DNA of 37,092 bases from a virus, in the IMG/VR virus record IMGVR_UViG_3300011116_000692, positions 1 to 37,092 of that record, one strand, 5' to 3'. Below the pieces are notes generated by a model, which was not told the origin of the DNA, did not search any database, and worked only from the letters and a program-made list of their open reading frames with translations. Below, in pieces: positions 22,987 through 30,581 of this stretch; positions within the stretch are counted from its first letter, which is position 1, and each line of letters opens with the position of its first letter. A program made the translations under genes and the position numbers.

Positions 22987-23696
22987 CAGTAGTTACCTGC
23001 GTAGATGTTGTACCGCTGACGTGTGGCCACAAGGCTGTACGGCATGGACATAACGTCGTCGGGGTTGTTGATGCGCTTGAGGTCGCGCTTGGCGGTCATG
23101 GCGATGCGCTTGACCTGCGGCGACGGCTCCATGCCGAATTCTGGTGCGATTTCGCACGCCAGATTGTAGCGGAACGCCCGCAGGTAGCCCGGCGGGAAGT
23201 GCAGTTCGGTGGCCAGCGTGGCCGGGCGCGACAGTTCTTCGACCGAAATGAAGTGCCACTCCAGCGCGCGCGTCGGGCGCGGGTAGATGAACATTTCGAT
23301 GTCGGGGTACGTCATGTTGACGAAGATAACCTGCGGGTACGTCGAGGTGACGGTCTTGACCGCGATACCGTCGTACTGCTGCTGGTTGATAAACTTGATG
23401 CCGTAGCTGACGCCCGTGCCGGGGTCTTTGAAATAGGTCGCGTCATCCAGCAGGATCGGGCGGTTGCCGACAAAGTCGCCGCTCGGACCCATCGTGCGCG
23501 ACAGTTCGCCGGCCGGCCAAGTGAACACCTGATCCTGTGTCGAGAAGACAGACAGCCGCTCAGTGTTCCAGCTTTCGATCATCTGGTTCATTGCGAACAG
23601 CGCGTCATGCGACGTTTCAGCCGAAGGCACTTCGCCTTCGGCCAGAACGCCCAGAAGGCGCAGCGAACCGTTAATGATGTCGCCAGCGGTCGTCAT
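22986..23696 (-). CDS. P22 gp4-like tail accessory (DNA stabilization) protein, 236 aa
   Basis: The N-terminal helices (TTAGDIINGSLRLLGVLAEG, SHDALFAMNQMIESWNTERL) and the conserved FPPGYLRAFRYNLACEIAPE block (about 180-199) match the P22 gp4-like tail accessory family, which binds beneath the portal. P22 gp4 itself also has reported muramidase activity; no catalytic motif is claimed here. Size is somewhat larger than P22 gp4. The following overlapping gene is gp10-like, repeating P22 order. Confidence 0.88.
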   Translation of the reverse strand: MTTAGDIINGSLRLLGVLAEGEVPSAETSHDALFAMNQMIESWNTERLSVFSTQDQVFTWPAGELSRTMGPSGDFVGNRPILLDDATYFKDPGTGVSYGIKFINQQQYDGIAVKTVTSTYPQVIFVNMTYPDIEMFIYPRPTRALEWHFISVEELSRPATLATELHFPPGYLRAFRYNLACEIAPEFGMEPSPQVKRIAMTAKRDLKRINNPDDVMSMPYSLVATRQRYNIYAGNY

Positions 23697-23699
23697 GGT

Positions 23700-23897
23700 T
23701 TAGTCTTCCTGCGCTGCGCGACGGCGTCCGTTGCGCTTGGGTTCCGTCATTTCGTTGACAGGCTCGTCATCGACCGCCGCAGAAGGCGTGTCGAGATCGT
23801 AGCGCATCCAGCCGTTCATTTCATCATAAATCGCTTCGTCTTCAGCAATAGCGACTTTGGCACCGTGAACGGGGTGGGTCAGATAGATAATTGCCAT
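23700..23897 (-). CDS. Hypothetical protein, 65 aa
   Basis: A short acidic protein with a basic tip: MAIIYLTHPVHGAKVAIAED, then EAIYDEMNGWMRYDLDT and a Lys/Arg tail KRNGRRRAAQED. The opening IYLTHPVHGxKVA with later GW-x-R-Y is a pattern I recall in small phage head-neck operon proteins with no defined role. It ends 4 bp before the gp4-like start. Confidence 0.7.
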   Translation of the reverse strand: MAIIYLTHPVHGAKVAIAEDEAIYDEMNGWMRYDLDTPSAAVDDEPVNEMTEPKRNGRRRAAQED

Positions 23898-23913
23898 GTA
23901 TCACCTGTAATTA

Positions 23914-23937
23914 ATGGGCGGGCCGAAACCCGCCCAT
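23914..23937. terminator. Stem-loop after the 83-aa structural gene
   Basis: ATGGGCGGG (23914-23922) pairs perfectly with CCCGCCCAT (23929-23937) around a 6-base loop. On the - strand it lies between the 83-aa and 65-aa genes. Only a weak T-rich stretch follows, so it is probably a partial terminator or RNA-stability hairpin reducing downstream tail-gene expression. Confidence 0.6.
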
Positions 23938-23946
23938 CATTTCGCA

Positions 23947-24198
23947 TTACGCGACGACAGCGAACTGCCACTTGGTGCCATCGGAGATGAACATCTTGCC
24001 GAGGCCGGTAGCATTCGTCGTCACACCAATCGAACCGGCGGGGGCCGACGTGGTGGTCGAGTTAGCGGTAATTGCGGTCGTCAGGAAGTAAATCCCTGCG
24101 CCCGACGAGAAGGTGAGGACCGAACCACCAAGCAGCTTGGCAGCATCGACGTTGCCGTCCGAGACCTGATAGGCCGAACCGCCGTTAGGAAGAGCCAT
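23947..24198 (-). CDS. Putative small virion protein, 83 aa
   Basis: A small, neutral, beta-rich protein (MALPNGGSAYQVSDGNVDAA..., TFSSGAGIYFLTTAITANST, MFISDGTKWQFAVVA) encoded right after the major coat gene, with a good RBS (AGGAG, 24206-24210). Its location, size and Thr/Ala/Gly composition suggest a capsid decoration or head-fibre component. Bounded by hairpins on both sides (24219-24242 and 23914-23937), consistent with separate control of dosage. No family recognised. Confidence 0.75.
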   Translation of the reverse strand: MALPNGGSAYQVSDGNVDAAKLLGGSVLTFSSGAGIYFLTTAITANSTTTSAPAGSIGVTTNATGLGKMFISDGTKWQFAVVA

Positions 24199-24218
24199 TG
24201 TAATTCTCCTATAAAGGT

Positions 24219-24242
24219 TGGCCCCCGGCTAACCGGGGGCCA
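24219..24242. terminator. Perfect 10-bp stem-loop after the coat gene
   Basis: TGGCCCCCGG (24219-24228) and CCGGGGGCCA (24233-24242) pair perfectly with a 4-base loop. On the - strand it follows the coat stop by 8 bp and is followed by ACCTTTATAGG, a short T-stretch. Likely a leaky terminator giving high coat and lower downstream expression. Confidence 0.7.
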
Positions 24243-24250
24243 GATTTAGG

Positions 24251-25459
24251 TTAGCCCCAGATGCGGCAAGCCATCTGCGGACGGATCGTGCTGTAGCCGT
24301 ACAGAACGTCGATACGGCAAGGCATACGGTCGTTGTTGATGTCGTACTGACGGACAACGCGGAGCGAGATACCGTTGTGGACAGCGCGCGAAGCCATGTC
24401 GACGCCCTGCGGGAGCAGAAGGTCGGCGGTGGCGAAGGTGATCGCGTCCTTGTGGTAGACGAGGTTCTGAGCGTACTGGCCGCTGGCGGCACCGACGAAC
24501 ACAACAGCCTTGCTGTTGCCCGGCAGAGCGTTGACAGTGGCAAGCGCGTGAGCAGCCGAGTAGATCGGGGCCACGGTGATGCTGCCGGCGCCCGAACCGT
24601 TCAGAGTTACGTCAGCCAGAGCGACGAACTGGAACAGCGAACCGGTGCTTTCGCGGGTCTGCGGGTTGACAGCGTAGCAGTCAGCGACGGTGAACACGTC
24701 ACCAGCCTTGACGGTCGCACCGTTACCAGCGCCGGTGATGGCGATGGTGGTGGCGCCTTCCGACGACACAGCCGCCGAAGTCGTACCGCCGGTGGCAGTA
24801 CGCGAACCGCAGGTGAACTGCTTGATCGACTGCGACATGTTGACTTCGTCGAAGCCAAGCACGCCGGTGCCCATCAGGCCGTTCTTGAACTGACGGCTGA
24901 TCGTGTCGGTCGGGTTGAACAGACCCTTCAGGCCTTCAACGAGACCGGCGTTGGCTGCCGGGTTCACAGTGGCGTAACGCGGCGACATGACGGCAGCGTT
25001 TTCGTTCAGCTTCTGCTGGGCCTGAAGCAGAACCAGCGAGGTAGCCGGGGTCGTGCCCGGAGTACCGACCGAGTTACCGATGGTGGCGTAAGCGTTAGCA
25101 ACGTCAGCGTCGATGCTCGAAGCAAGCTGCGAGATACGCGGCTTGAGAACGCGCTCGGCGAAGTCGTCAAGCTGCATGGTCAGTTCGGCGGTGGTGAAGT
25201 TCACGCCGATGTGCTTCTGGCTGGCAACGGTCAGCGTGGTGTACTGTTCGTTGTCGTCCTGCACCTGAAGGGCAGCACCATCGGTCACCAGAGCGCGGTC
25301 CGGCAGGCGGATGCGCAGGGTCGAGCCGATCTTGGCGCCTTCGACGGCGAAGCTGTCGTCGTACTGACGGTTCACGTTGCGGGTGAGCACGAGGTTGTTC
25401 TCGAGGATTTCGAGAGCCTTCCGCGTGATCATGTCGATAGTAAGAATGCTGTTAGACAT
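24251..25459 (-). CDS. Major capsid (P22 coat-like) protein, 402 aa
   Basis: The N-terminal helix MSNSILTIDMITRKALEILE, then VLTRNVNRQYDDSFAVEGAK and IGSTLRIRLPDR, plus LQVQDDNEQYTTLTVASQKH, matches the P22 gp5-like coat family (HK97 fold with an extra insertion domain). The mid region around AVSSEGATTIAITGAGNGAT is the likely Ig-like insertion. Length is close to P22 gp5 (about 430). Preceded by the scaffold and portal genes as in P22. Major building block of the icosahedral head. Confidence 0.93.
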   Translation of the reverse strand: MSNSILTIDMITRKALEILENNLVLTRNVNRQYDDSFAVEGAKIGSTLRIRLPDRALVTDGAALQVQDDNEQYTTLTVASQKHIGVNFTTAELTMQLDDFAERVLKPRISQLASSIDADVANAYATIGNSVGTPGTTPATSLVLLQAQQKLNENAAVMSPRYATVNPAANAGLVEGLKGLFNPTDTISRQFKNGLMGTGVLGFDEVNMSQSIKQFTCGSRTATGGTTSAAVSSEGATTIAITGAGNGATVKAGDVFTVADCYAVNPQTRESTGSLFQFVALADVTLNGSGAGSITVAPIYSAAHALATVNALPGNSKAVVFVGAASGQYAQNLVYHKDAITFATADLLLPQGVDMASRAVHNGISLRVVRQYDINNDRMPCRIDVLYGYSTIRPQMACRIWG

Positions 25460-25474
25460 GGTGGTAGTCCCAAA

Positions 25475-26266
25475 TTAGCGGTTGCGGTGTTGCGCCTCGT
25501 ACTTCTTGATCTGCCGCATCCGTTCCGCTTCGATCCATTCCGACGCGCTCATCGACTTGGTCGAACGCGGGTCAGTGGTGTCATACGCGGGCGAGCCAGA
25601 AACTCGCGGTGTGACAGGTGCAATCGGTGCCGGGGCATTCGATGCTTTGCGGACCGGCGGATTGGAGGACATTGACGCCTCAATCTTACCGATCTCTTTA
25701 GCCTGCAAAATCGGGTCCAAACGGGCGATCCGCGATGCTTCCTTGGGATTGGAGCCGAGCCAATAAAGAACTTCGGGTCCAATATCAGAAGCCTGAATGC
25801 TTTTCGCCATGTATTCCGTGACGGGGAGGTTGGGGTTGTAGGCGACTTGATCGAAGTCGTCGTACTTATCCCGCACTGCCTCTTCACGGTCGTGGTACTG
25901 CTCAAGCAGAGACTGCTGTTGCTTCGCGGCTTCCCGCTGGGCCAGCAGTTCTTCAGCCTTACGCTCTGCCAAAGCCTCGGCGTAAGCCTCGTAGGTCTCA
26001 AAGTTCTCTGGCGCGATGTCCGCAGGCGTAGATGCCTGACGGGCTTCGAGTTCAGCGAGACGTTGAGCCTGCTCGCGTTCCCACTTGCGTTGTTCCCTTG
26101 CAAGCCGCTTGCCGACAATTGCGTCCAGTTCTTCTTGTGTGAAGGTCTTGGATGCTTCCTGTTCGACAGGCATTTCCGGCGTCGTGTTTTCTTCGGGCTG
26201 GGCTACTGCCGTGGTGTCCAGTTCCGGCGCGGCTTCCACCGCTTCATTGGGGACATTCTCGTCCAT
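25475..26266 (-). CDS. Scaffolding protein, 263 aa
   Basis: An acidic, Glu/Gln/Ala-rich, mainly helical protein. The first 40 residues are disordered and acidic. Then come long helices (FTQEELDAIVGKRLAREQRK, then WEREQAQRLAELEARQ, and AEALAERKAEELLAQREAAK), and a basic C-terminal helix (SEWIEAERMRQIKKYEAQHR), where P22 scaffold binds coat. Position between portal and coat and length (P22 gp8 303 residues) support the call. Directs procapsid assembly and leaves before packaging. Confidence 0.88.
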   Translation of the reverse strand: MDENVPNEAVEAAPELDTTAVAQPEENTTPEMPVEQEASKTFTQEELDAIVGKRLAREQRKWEREQAQRLAELEARQASTPADIAPENFETYEAYAEALAERKAEELLAQREAAKQQQSLLEQYHDREEAVRDKYDDFDQVAYNPNLPVTEYMAKSIQASDIGPEVLYWLGSNPKEASRIARLDPILQAKEIGKIEASMSSNPPVRKASNAPAPIAPVTPRVSGSPAYDTTDPRSTKSMSASEWIEAERMRQIKKYEAQHRNR

Positions 26267-26319
26267 GTGTGTTTGACCTTCTCAAGTCACCTGATGATCC
26301 GCACCAGTACGGTTTTTTG

Positions 26320-26598
26320 TTATTCGTAAACGACAGTCACCTTCGGCGAGGTGCCGCCCACGACAACATAAAGTCCTTCATCAAACCAGATGCCGCCATC
26401 GTCGCCGGTAAACTGGTACAGGCCGGGGGCAGCAGCGGAAAACTGCGCGACAATGGTGGTCCCGCTGGTGGACGCGGTCGCGGTGTTGTAAACGGCGACA
26501 GTCGGGAGCGTGCCCGAACTGACGAAAATCGACTTCAGCTTGCCAGCGCCGACCTTGATCTGCGAGGTAGCTTCGAGGTATGCGTATTGAGCAGCCAT
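26320..26598 (-). CDS. Conserved small structural protein, 92 aa
   Basis: A beta-rich protein: MAAQYAYLEATSQIKVGAGK, SGTLPTVAVYNTATAST, AAAPGLYQFTGDDGGIWFDE, LYVVVGGTSPKVTVVYE. Phages with this gene order often encode such a 90-residue protein between portal and scaffold, perhaps a head-completion or decoration protein. No catalytic feature. A 53-bp spacer without a clear promoter precedes the scaffold gene. Confidence 0.72.
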   Translation of the reverse strand: MAAQYAYLEATSQIKVGAGKLKSIFVSSGTLPTVAVYNTATASTSGTTIVAQFSAAAPGLYQFTGDDGGIWFDEGLYVVVGGTSPKVTVVYE

Positions 26599-26607
26599 AA
26601 CCGTTCC

Positions 26608-26970
26608 TTAAGCCAAAAACTTGAGCTTATACAACGTGGAGTAGTACAGCCCGAAAATCTCGTCGATAATGTTCTGGAGCGGTGTACACTCCTTATCGAC
26701 GACCTTATAGCGCATTTTCTCAAGGTCTTCTAGCTGGCCTTCGAGAAACTCTACGACGTTGTTCGTTTTCTTAGCCGACATCAGCGAAATCGGGCCGATC
26801 AGGCCGTACTTGCCCTGATAGGCTTCCGCAAACTTGTCTGCCAAGTCGATGATGCCGTCGTAGAACCCGTTTAGGGCGACGTGCTTGGCGTAGCTACGCG
26901 TGTTGAGGTGCGCGGAATGGGCGACATCCCGCGCCAGAAACATCATTCCGACAAAATCCGCGCACTTCAT
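26608..26970 (-). CDS. All-helical protein, possibly DUF5856/Dps-like, 120 aa
   Basis: The pattern RDVAHSAHLNTRSYAKHVAL (about 14-33) followed by NGFYDGIIDLADKFAEAYQG resembles ferritin-like/Dps four-helix proteins; I recall phage members named DUF5856. H18/H21, H30, D38 and D42 sit where a diiron or Dps site might be, but the full ligand set is not certain. Only 120 residues, shorter than Dps. It is tucked between the portal and the 92-aa structural gene, so it may be a virion part or protect DNA. Start overlaps the portal stop (26970). Confidence 0.6.
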   Translation of the reverse strand: MKCADFVGMMFLARDVAHSAHLNTRSYAKHVALNGFYDGIIDLADKFAEAYQGKYGLIGPISLMSAKKTNNVVEFLEGQLEDLEKMRYKVVDKECTPLQNIIDEIFGLYYSTLYKLKFLA

Positions 26971-29246
26971 TACATCATCCCTTCTGGCGTCATATCAGGT
27001 TCTTCTGGCGGCGTCTGAGCGCCCATGTCCGGCATTTCAACGCCTTCTGGCGCCGTCATACCGCCCATTTCGGGCATTTCAGGCGCTTCGTTCGGCTCTT
27101 CCATTTCCGGCATTTCGCGCATCTCTGGTGCGCCGCCGATCAGGTCGCCAGTGTCGAGCGCGGCCGCGATGGTGCCCATGACGATGTCTTGGATTTGTTC
27201 CGGCGTCATGGACTGCTGGACGGCCGAGATGCGCTTGGTCTCGGCGTTGTAGGCGTCGATTTCCGCCTTGTAGCGGTCGACTTCCATCTTCTGCTGCTCT
27301 GTGCTGTCCTGAATGTTCTCCATAATGTCGGAGACGCGGTTCAGTTCCTGCGTCAGGGCTTCGATCTGCTGCTGCGCCGCCATCATTTCCGGCGTCTGGT
27401 CGCCGTCCGACAGCACCTTCGGGTCCAAAATCTTCTTGAACCGTGCGGCCATCTCCTGCGCGCCCGGCCAATCCATGTTCTTGATGAACAGGTCGCCGGC
27501 CACCGCCCAAAGCTGGGGGTTGGACTGCAAAATCTGGCTCATGGCGTCGAGGGCTTCCTGACGCTTGGTCATATAGCCGGGCCCGGTGGTTACCATAACG
27601 TCGTAGGTGCCAACGCCGGGGTTGTAGACCTTTTCGATCAGCGCGCCCATCTGGTCGCGGATTTCCTTGACCGGTTCCTGCTGGTCAGGGTTGAACTTGA
27701 CCATGCCGACTTCGCCGTCCGCACCGATGATGCGGGCGATGCGCTGGGTGTCGTAAATCTTCGGGATCAGGTCGACGATCTGGCGCGTGATATGGCGGAT
27801 CGCGCGGGCGAGGTTATCCACATAGTGGTACGTGCCCGTGTCGCCCTGCTTTTCGCGCGCGATGATGGCCTTGGCCGACCGCTCATTGCCACCCTGCCCG
27901 ATTGACGCGTCGTACTGGCCGGTGGTGGCCTTGATGTCCTCGCCAGCGCCCATTTTGGCCTGAATAAGGCCCGTCTGGGGCAGCGGCGGCTGGGCGCGCT
28001 GCGGCAGCGGCAGGATGTTGCCGGCGCCGTCTGTAACGTCGGGGTTGACTTCCAGATACGGCCAGTTGGTCGTATTGGCAGTCTTCCACTGCATTTCGTA
28101 GCCTTCGAACTGGCCACCGTAGCCGATGAAGGGCGCCTTGGGGGCCAGCGCCAGCATTTCTGCCTCTTGGCTGGTCCAGTAGTTGTACATCCGCTGCGCG
28201 TCCTTGGCGTTGCGGACGAGGCCCGAAATGAAGATGCGGCCTTCGACTTCCCATTCGTTGCCGATCACGCGGACGACGGGTATCCACTTGCCCGGCCATT
28301 CGCGCTCTTCCAGCACGTCAAAGCCGTTGGTCTTCATCCACATGACCTTGGCGCGGTTTACCACGCGGCTGCGCAGCGGCTTGCCAAACAGCGCCATAAG
28401 CTGCTTGTCGCGCGGCGTGCGGGCGAACGCGGTCTGGTTGTCCGGGTAAAGGTGCAGCGTGGCCTTCTCGTACGACTTGTAGAAGTACTCCGCGATGCGG
28501 ATGGTGTCTTCCTGAAGCCATGCCGAGATGCCCTGATCGCCCACGCCTTGCGCGTAGAGCGTCGAAATGGGCGTAGCGTCCGGGAACAGGCGCTCGTACT
28601 CGTCCTTGAGGATGTCTTCGGTGATGAAGCACCATTCAGCGTCGGCGCCGCACGGGTCTTGGATCGTCGGGTCCATGTAGACCGAGAACGCGTTGCGCAC
28701 GCGGCCGATCTTGATGTCCTGATCGAAGGTTTCGTCGTTGCAGTACTCGGTCAGCAGGCGGATGTAGCCTTCGCCGTAGGTGACCTGATTGTCGCAAGCC
28801 GTGTCGTAGGCCACGTCGGCGTCGGACATATACTCGATATGCCGCACGACGCCGTTAAAGATTTCCGCGACCTGCACGTCGGCGTTGTCATCGGCGGGGA
28901 TGACCTTGCCGCTGGGGCGGTTCTGGCGCTGCTCGTTGGTGACCTGACGGACGTGCTGCGGCAGCTTGTTGATCGTCAGGCACGGACGGGCGTTGATCGT
29001 CTGGCCCTGCACGGCCCCGCGGGTTGCCAGCACGTCGGCTGGCCACTGCCACTGGTTATCAGGCGACCCGGCCATGAAGCGCAGGTCGTCCAGTTCGTCT
29101 TCACGGCTGTCCGAGTACGCCGCCTGCGCCATTTGCAGGCGGTGACGCATGGTCGCCATCTTGTCGTTGTCACCCGACGCGTCTGCGGGGTTCGAGCCGA
29201 CGTTGGCGACCTGTCCAGCCTTGTTGATACCAGTGGGGTCTGCCAT
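26970..29246 (-). CDS. Portal protein, P22-like, 758 aa
   Basis: P22-type portal: the segment SREDELDDLRFMAGSPDNQW, then ARPCLTINKLPQHVRQVTNE and QRQNRPSGKVIPADDNAD, is the family signature, and TYGEGYIRLLTEYCNDETFD follows. A C-terminal helical part (QQIEALTQELNRVSDIMENI, then QQKMEVDRYKAEIDAYNAET) corresponds to the barrel. The last 60 residues are an unusual Met/Glu/Pro-rich low-complexity tail (EMPEMEEPNEAPEMPEMGGM). Length near P22 gp1 (725). Forms the dodecameric DNA gate and binds gp4 and the terminase. Start overlaps the GroES stop (TGATG). Confidence 0.95.
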   Translation of the reverse strand: MADPTGINKAGQVANVGSNPADASGDNDKMATMRHRLQMAQAAYSDSREDELDDLRFMAGSPDNQWQWPADVLATRGAVQGQTINARPCLTINKLPQHVRQVTNEQRQNRPSGKVIPADDNADVQVAEIFNGVVRHIEYMSDADVAYDTACDNQVTYGEGYIRLLTEYCNDETFDQDIKIGRVRNAFSVYMDPTIQDPCGADAEWCFITEDILKDEYERLFPDATPISTLYAQGVGDQGISAWLQEDTIRIAEYFYKSYEKATLHLYPDNQTAFARTPRDKQLMALFGKPLRSRVVNRAKVMWMKTNGFDVLEEREWPGKWIPVVRVIGNEWEVEGRIFISGLVRNAKDAQRMYNYWTSQEAEMLALAPKAPFIGYGGQFEGYEMQWKTANTTNWPYLEVNPDVTDGAGNILPLPQRAQPPLPQTGLIQAKMGAGEDIKATTGQYDASIGQGGNERSAKAIIAREKQGDTGTYHYVDNLARAIRHITRQIVDLIPKIYDTQRIARIIGADGEVGMVKFNPDQQEPVKEIRDQMGALIEKVYNPGVGTYDVMVTTGPGYMTKRQEALDAMSQILQSNPQLWAVAGDLFIKNMDWPGAQEMAARFKKILDPKVLSDGDQTPEMMAAQQQIEALTQELNRVSDIMENIQDSTEQQKMEVDRYKAEIDAYNAETKRISAVQQSMTPEQIQDIVMGTIAAALDTGDLIGGAPEMREMPEMEEPNEAPEMPEMGGMTAPEGVEMPDMGAQTPPEEPDMTPEGMM

Positions 29247-29515
29247 CAGAAAATACCAATCACTTCAGGATCGCGCATCATCAGGTAGTCCTTACCTTCG
29301 ATGGTGACGTTTTGGCCCGTGTAGTCGCCGAACAGTACGTGATCGCCGACAGCGACGCTCATCGGCCCTAGCGTGCCGTTTGGCAGCCGCTTGCCCGGCC
29401 CGACAGCCTTGACGACGCCAGAGGTGAGCGGCTTCGTCTCCAGCAGGATGATGACGCCCTGCTTGGCTTCGTCGCGCTCTACGACAATACAATCGCTAAG
29501 TGGCCGGAATTGCAT
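29246..29515 (-). CDS. Phage GroES-like co-chaperonin (Cpn10), 89 aa
   Basis: Full-length Cpn10 pattern: FRPLSDCIVVERDE at the start, the hydrophobic mobile-loop tripeptide in QGVIILLET (about 19-27), GVVKAVGPGKRLPNG, VAVGDHVLFGDYTGQNVTIE and a final KDYLMMRDPEVIGIF. The loop is shorter than in E. coli GroES but keeps the I-I-L contact for GroEL. It starts with TAATG overlap to a small basic gene and is followed by the portal gene, so it is expressed late with capsid genes. It likely lets host GroEL fold coat or other head proteins, as T4 gp31 does. Confidence 0.92.
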   Translation of the reverse strand: MQFRPLSDCIVVERDEAKQGVIILLETKPLTSGVVKAVGPGKRLPNGTLGPMSVAVGDHVLFGDYTGQNVTIEGKDYLMMRDPEVIGIF

Positions 29516-29658
29516 TACTTTTTCTTGCCCTTCTTGGCGGCTTCGCGCTTCACCGAGTAGGCGATGGCGACGGCCTGCTTCTGCGGCTTACCGGCGGCGA
29601 TTTCCGCCTTGATGTTCTTGCGGAACGCGCCCTTGCTGGTGGACTTCGCGAGAGGCAT
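29515..29658 (-). CDS. Small Lys/Ala-rich basic protein, 47 aa
   Basis: ATG at 29658, TAA at 29515-29517 overlapping the GroES start. The product MPLAKSTSKGAFRKNIKAEI then AAGKPQKQAVAIAYSVKREA ends KKGKKK. The GKPQKQAVAIA motif is one I recall in very small phage proteins of head operons. Strongly basic (about one third Lys/Arg); a DNA-condensing role is a guess. Confidence 0.75.
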   Translation of the reverse strand: MPLAKSTSKGAFRKNIKAEIAAGKPQKQAVAIAYSVKREAAKKGKKK

Positions 29659-29671
29659 CTTACTCAGCCTT

Positions 29672-29833
29672 TCAAAAATTTACGGGCTTACGCGGTGGCG
29701 TGCCGGGCTTAACGATATTGGGTAACGGTGACGGTTTTACCGGCGCGCCCTTTCGCGGTAGCGGGACGGGGTTTGCGCTCGATGCGTGAGCCAAAATAGA
29801 CCGCATATGGTCCATATCGTTCTTCTTGGCCAT
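29672..29833 (-). CDS. Small Pro/Lys-rich protein, 53 aa
   Basis: ATG at 29833 directly follows the stop of the 110-aa gene; TGA at 29672-29674. The sequence begins MAKKNDMDHMRSILAHASSA and then is rich in Pro, Lys and Val (KGAPVKPSPLPNIVKPGTPP), likely disordered. No family recognised, and it is too short to assign. Coding is supported mainly by its coupling within the cluster of small basic genes. Confidence 0.6.
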   Translation of the reverse strand: MAKKNDMDHMRSILAHASSANPVPLPRKGAPVKPSPLPNIVKPGTPPRKPVNF

Positions 29834-29834
29834 T

Positions 29835-30167
29835 TTACTTCCTCTTGACCGGTGTTTCCTTCATCCGCACGGTCGTGCTGATGACGGACGGCTTTTTGCG
29901 GGCCAAGGCGCTTTCGCCGGCTTCCAGCTTCTGGACACGCTCGGCGCGGGCCAGCGCAGCCTTGGTGGCTGCCGCGGCGGCCGGCGACATGGTCGGCGTG
30001 GCGGGCTTTTTGGCCGGCATGGCCTTAGCGATGCGGCTTTCGCCGGCTTCCATGCGCTGCATACGCTCGGCACGGGCCAGAACGCTCTTGGTGTCCATAG
30101 CGAAGCCGGGTTTGGCGGCAGGCTTTGCGGCTTTCGGTGGGGCCATGCGGCCGATCATCTTTGGCAT
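29835..30167 (-). CDS. Lys/Ala-rich basic protein with internal duplication, 110 aa
   Basis: The protein holds two copies of one unit: SVLARAERMQRMEAGESRIA (about 28-47) and AALARAERVQKLEAGESALA (about 70-89), each followed by KKP-type linkers, with Pro/Ala/Lys-rich segments around them (APPKAAKPAAKPG). The composition resembles H1-like or other DNA-binding tails. Starts at 30167 next to the previous stop. A virion DNA-associated role is possible but only inferred. Confidence 0.72.
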   Translation of the reverse strand: MPKMIGRMAPPKAAKPAAKPGFAMDTKSVLARAERMQRMEAGESRIAKAMPAKKPATPTMSPAAAAATKAALARAERVQKLEAGESALARKKPSVISTTVRMKETPVKRK

Positions 30168-30317
30168 TTACTTGCCTTTCTTGGCGGTTTTGGCGCTCTC
30201 GCGGAACGCTTTGGCAGTCGGGGCGCCCTTGGTGCCGGGCTTGCGCATTTTCTCGCCTGATCCGGCCGCAATGCGGGCCTTTTTGGCGTGAATGTTGGCG
30301 TAGAGACCTTTTTTCAT
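30168..30317 (-). CDS. Small conserved basic protein, 49 aa
   Basis: ATG at 30317, TAA at 30168-30170. The product MKKGLYANIHAKKARIAAGS then GEKMRKPGTKGAPTAKAFRE ends KTAKKGK. The MKKGLYANIHAK...AGSGEKMR-PG...APTA-AF pattern is one I recognise as frequent in small phage proteins near terminase and portal genes, with no known function. Overlaps the 88-aa gene by 4 bp. Confidence 0.8.
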   Translation of the reverse strand: MKKGLYANIHAKKARIAAGSGEKMRKPGTKGAPTAKAFRESAKTAKKGK

Positions 30318-30580
30318 GGGCATTTCCACCGCTTGAGGCTTGCTTTTGCCCGTTCACCGTCTTTGGCCTTCGCAGCCACAGCACCCATGCGGGCGCAAAA
30401 ACTGGCTTTACGGCCCGCGTCAGCCTTGGTTTTGGGGTTCGGCGCAGGCGCCTTGAGGTTTGACCCGGTTTCGCGGTTGTACTTGGCCCGGCCCTTGGCG
30501 GTCAGGCCAGCGCCCTTGGACGCCGGCAGCTTTTCGCCGCGGCCGACCGCCAGAGACACTGACTTTTTCTTGCCGGCCAT
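30314..30580 (-). CDS. Small basic protein resembling DUF6321, 88 aa
   Basis: I start at 30580 (MAGKKKSVSLAVGRGEKLPA), the ATG after the terminase stop (30582-30584); the longer frame to 30646 lies within the terminase gene. The motif GLTAKGRAKYNRETGSNLKA, then ADAGRKASFCARMGAVAAKA, is typical of small phage proteins I remember as DUF6321-like. Very basic (many Lys and Arg), one Cys in SFCARM. First of five small basic genes after the terminase; role unknown. Confidence 0.8.
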   Translation of the reverse strand: MAGKKKSVSLAVGRGEKLPASKGAGLTAKGRAKYNRETGSNLKAPAPNPKTKADAGRKASFCARMGAVAAKAKDGERAKASLKRWKCP

Positions 30581-30581
30581 C

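Noticed and set aside
21721-22992. 423-aa open frame on the + strand opposite the gp10-like gene, and similar long frames at 24377-25675 and 28167-29288
   Set aside because: They lie fully antisense to well-identified late genes, show low-complexity Val/Arg/Asp composition and no family pattern; long antisense frames are expected in G+C-rich DNA.
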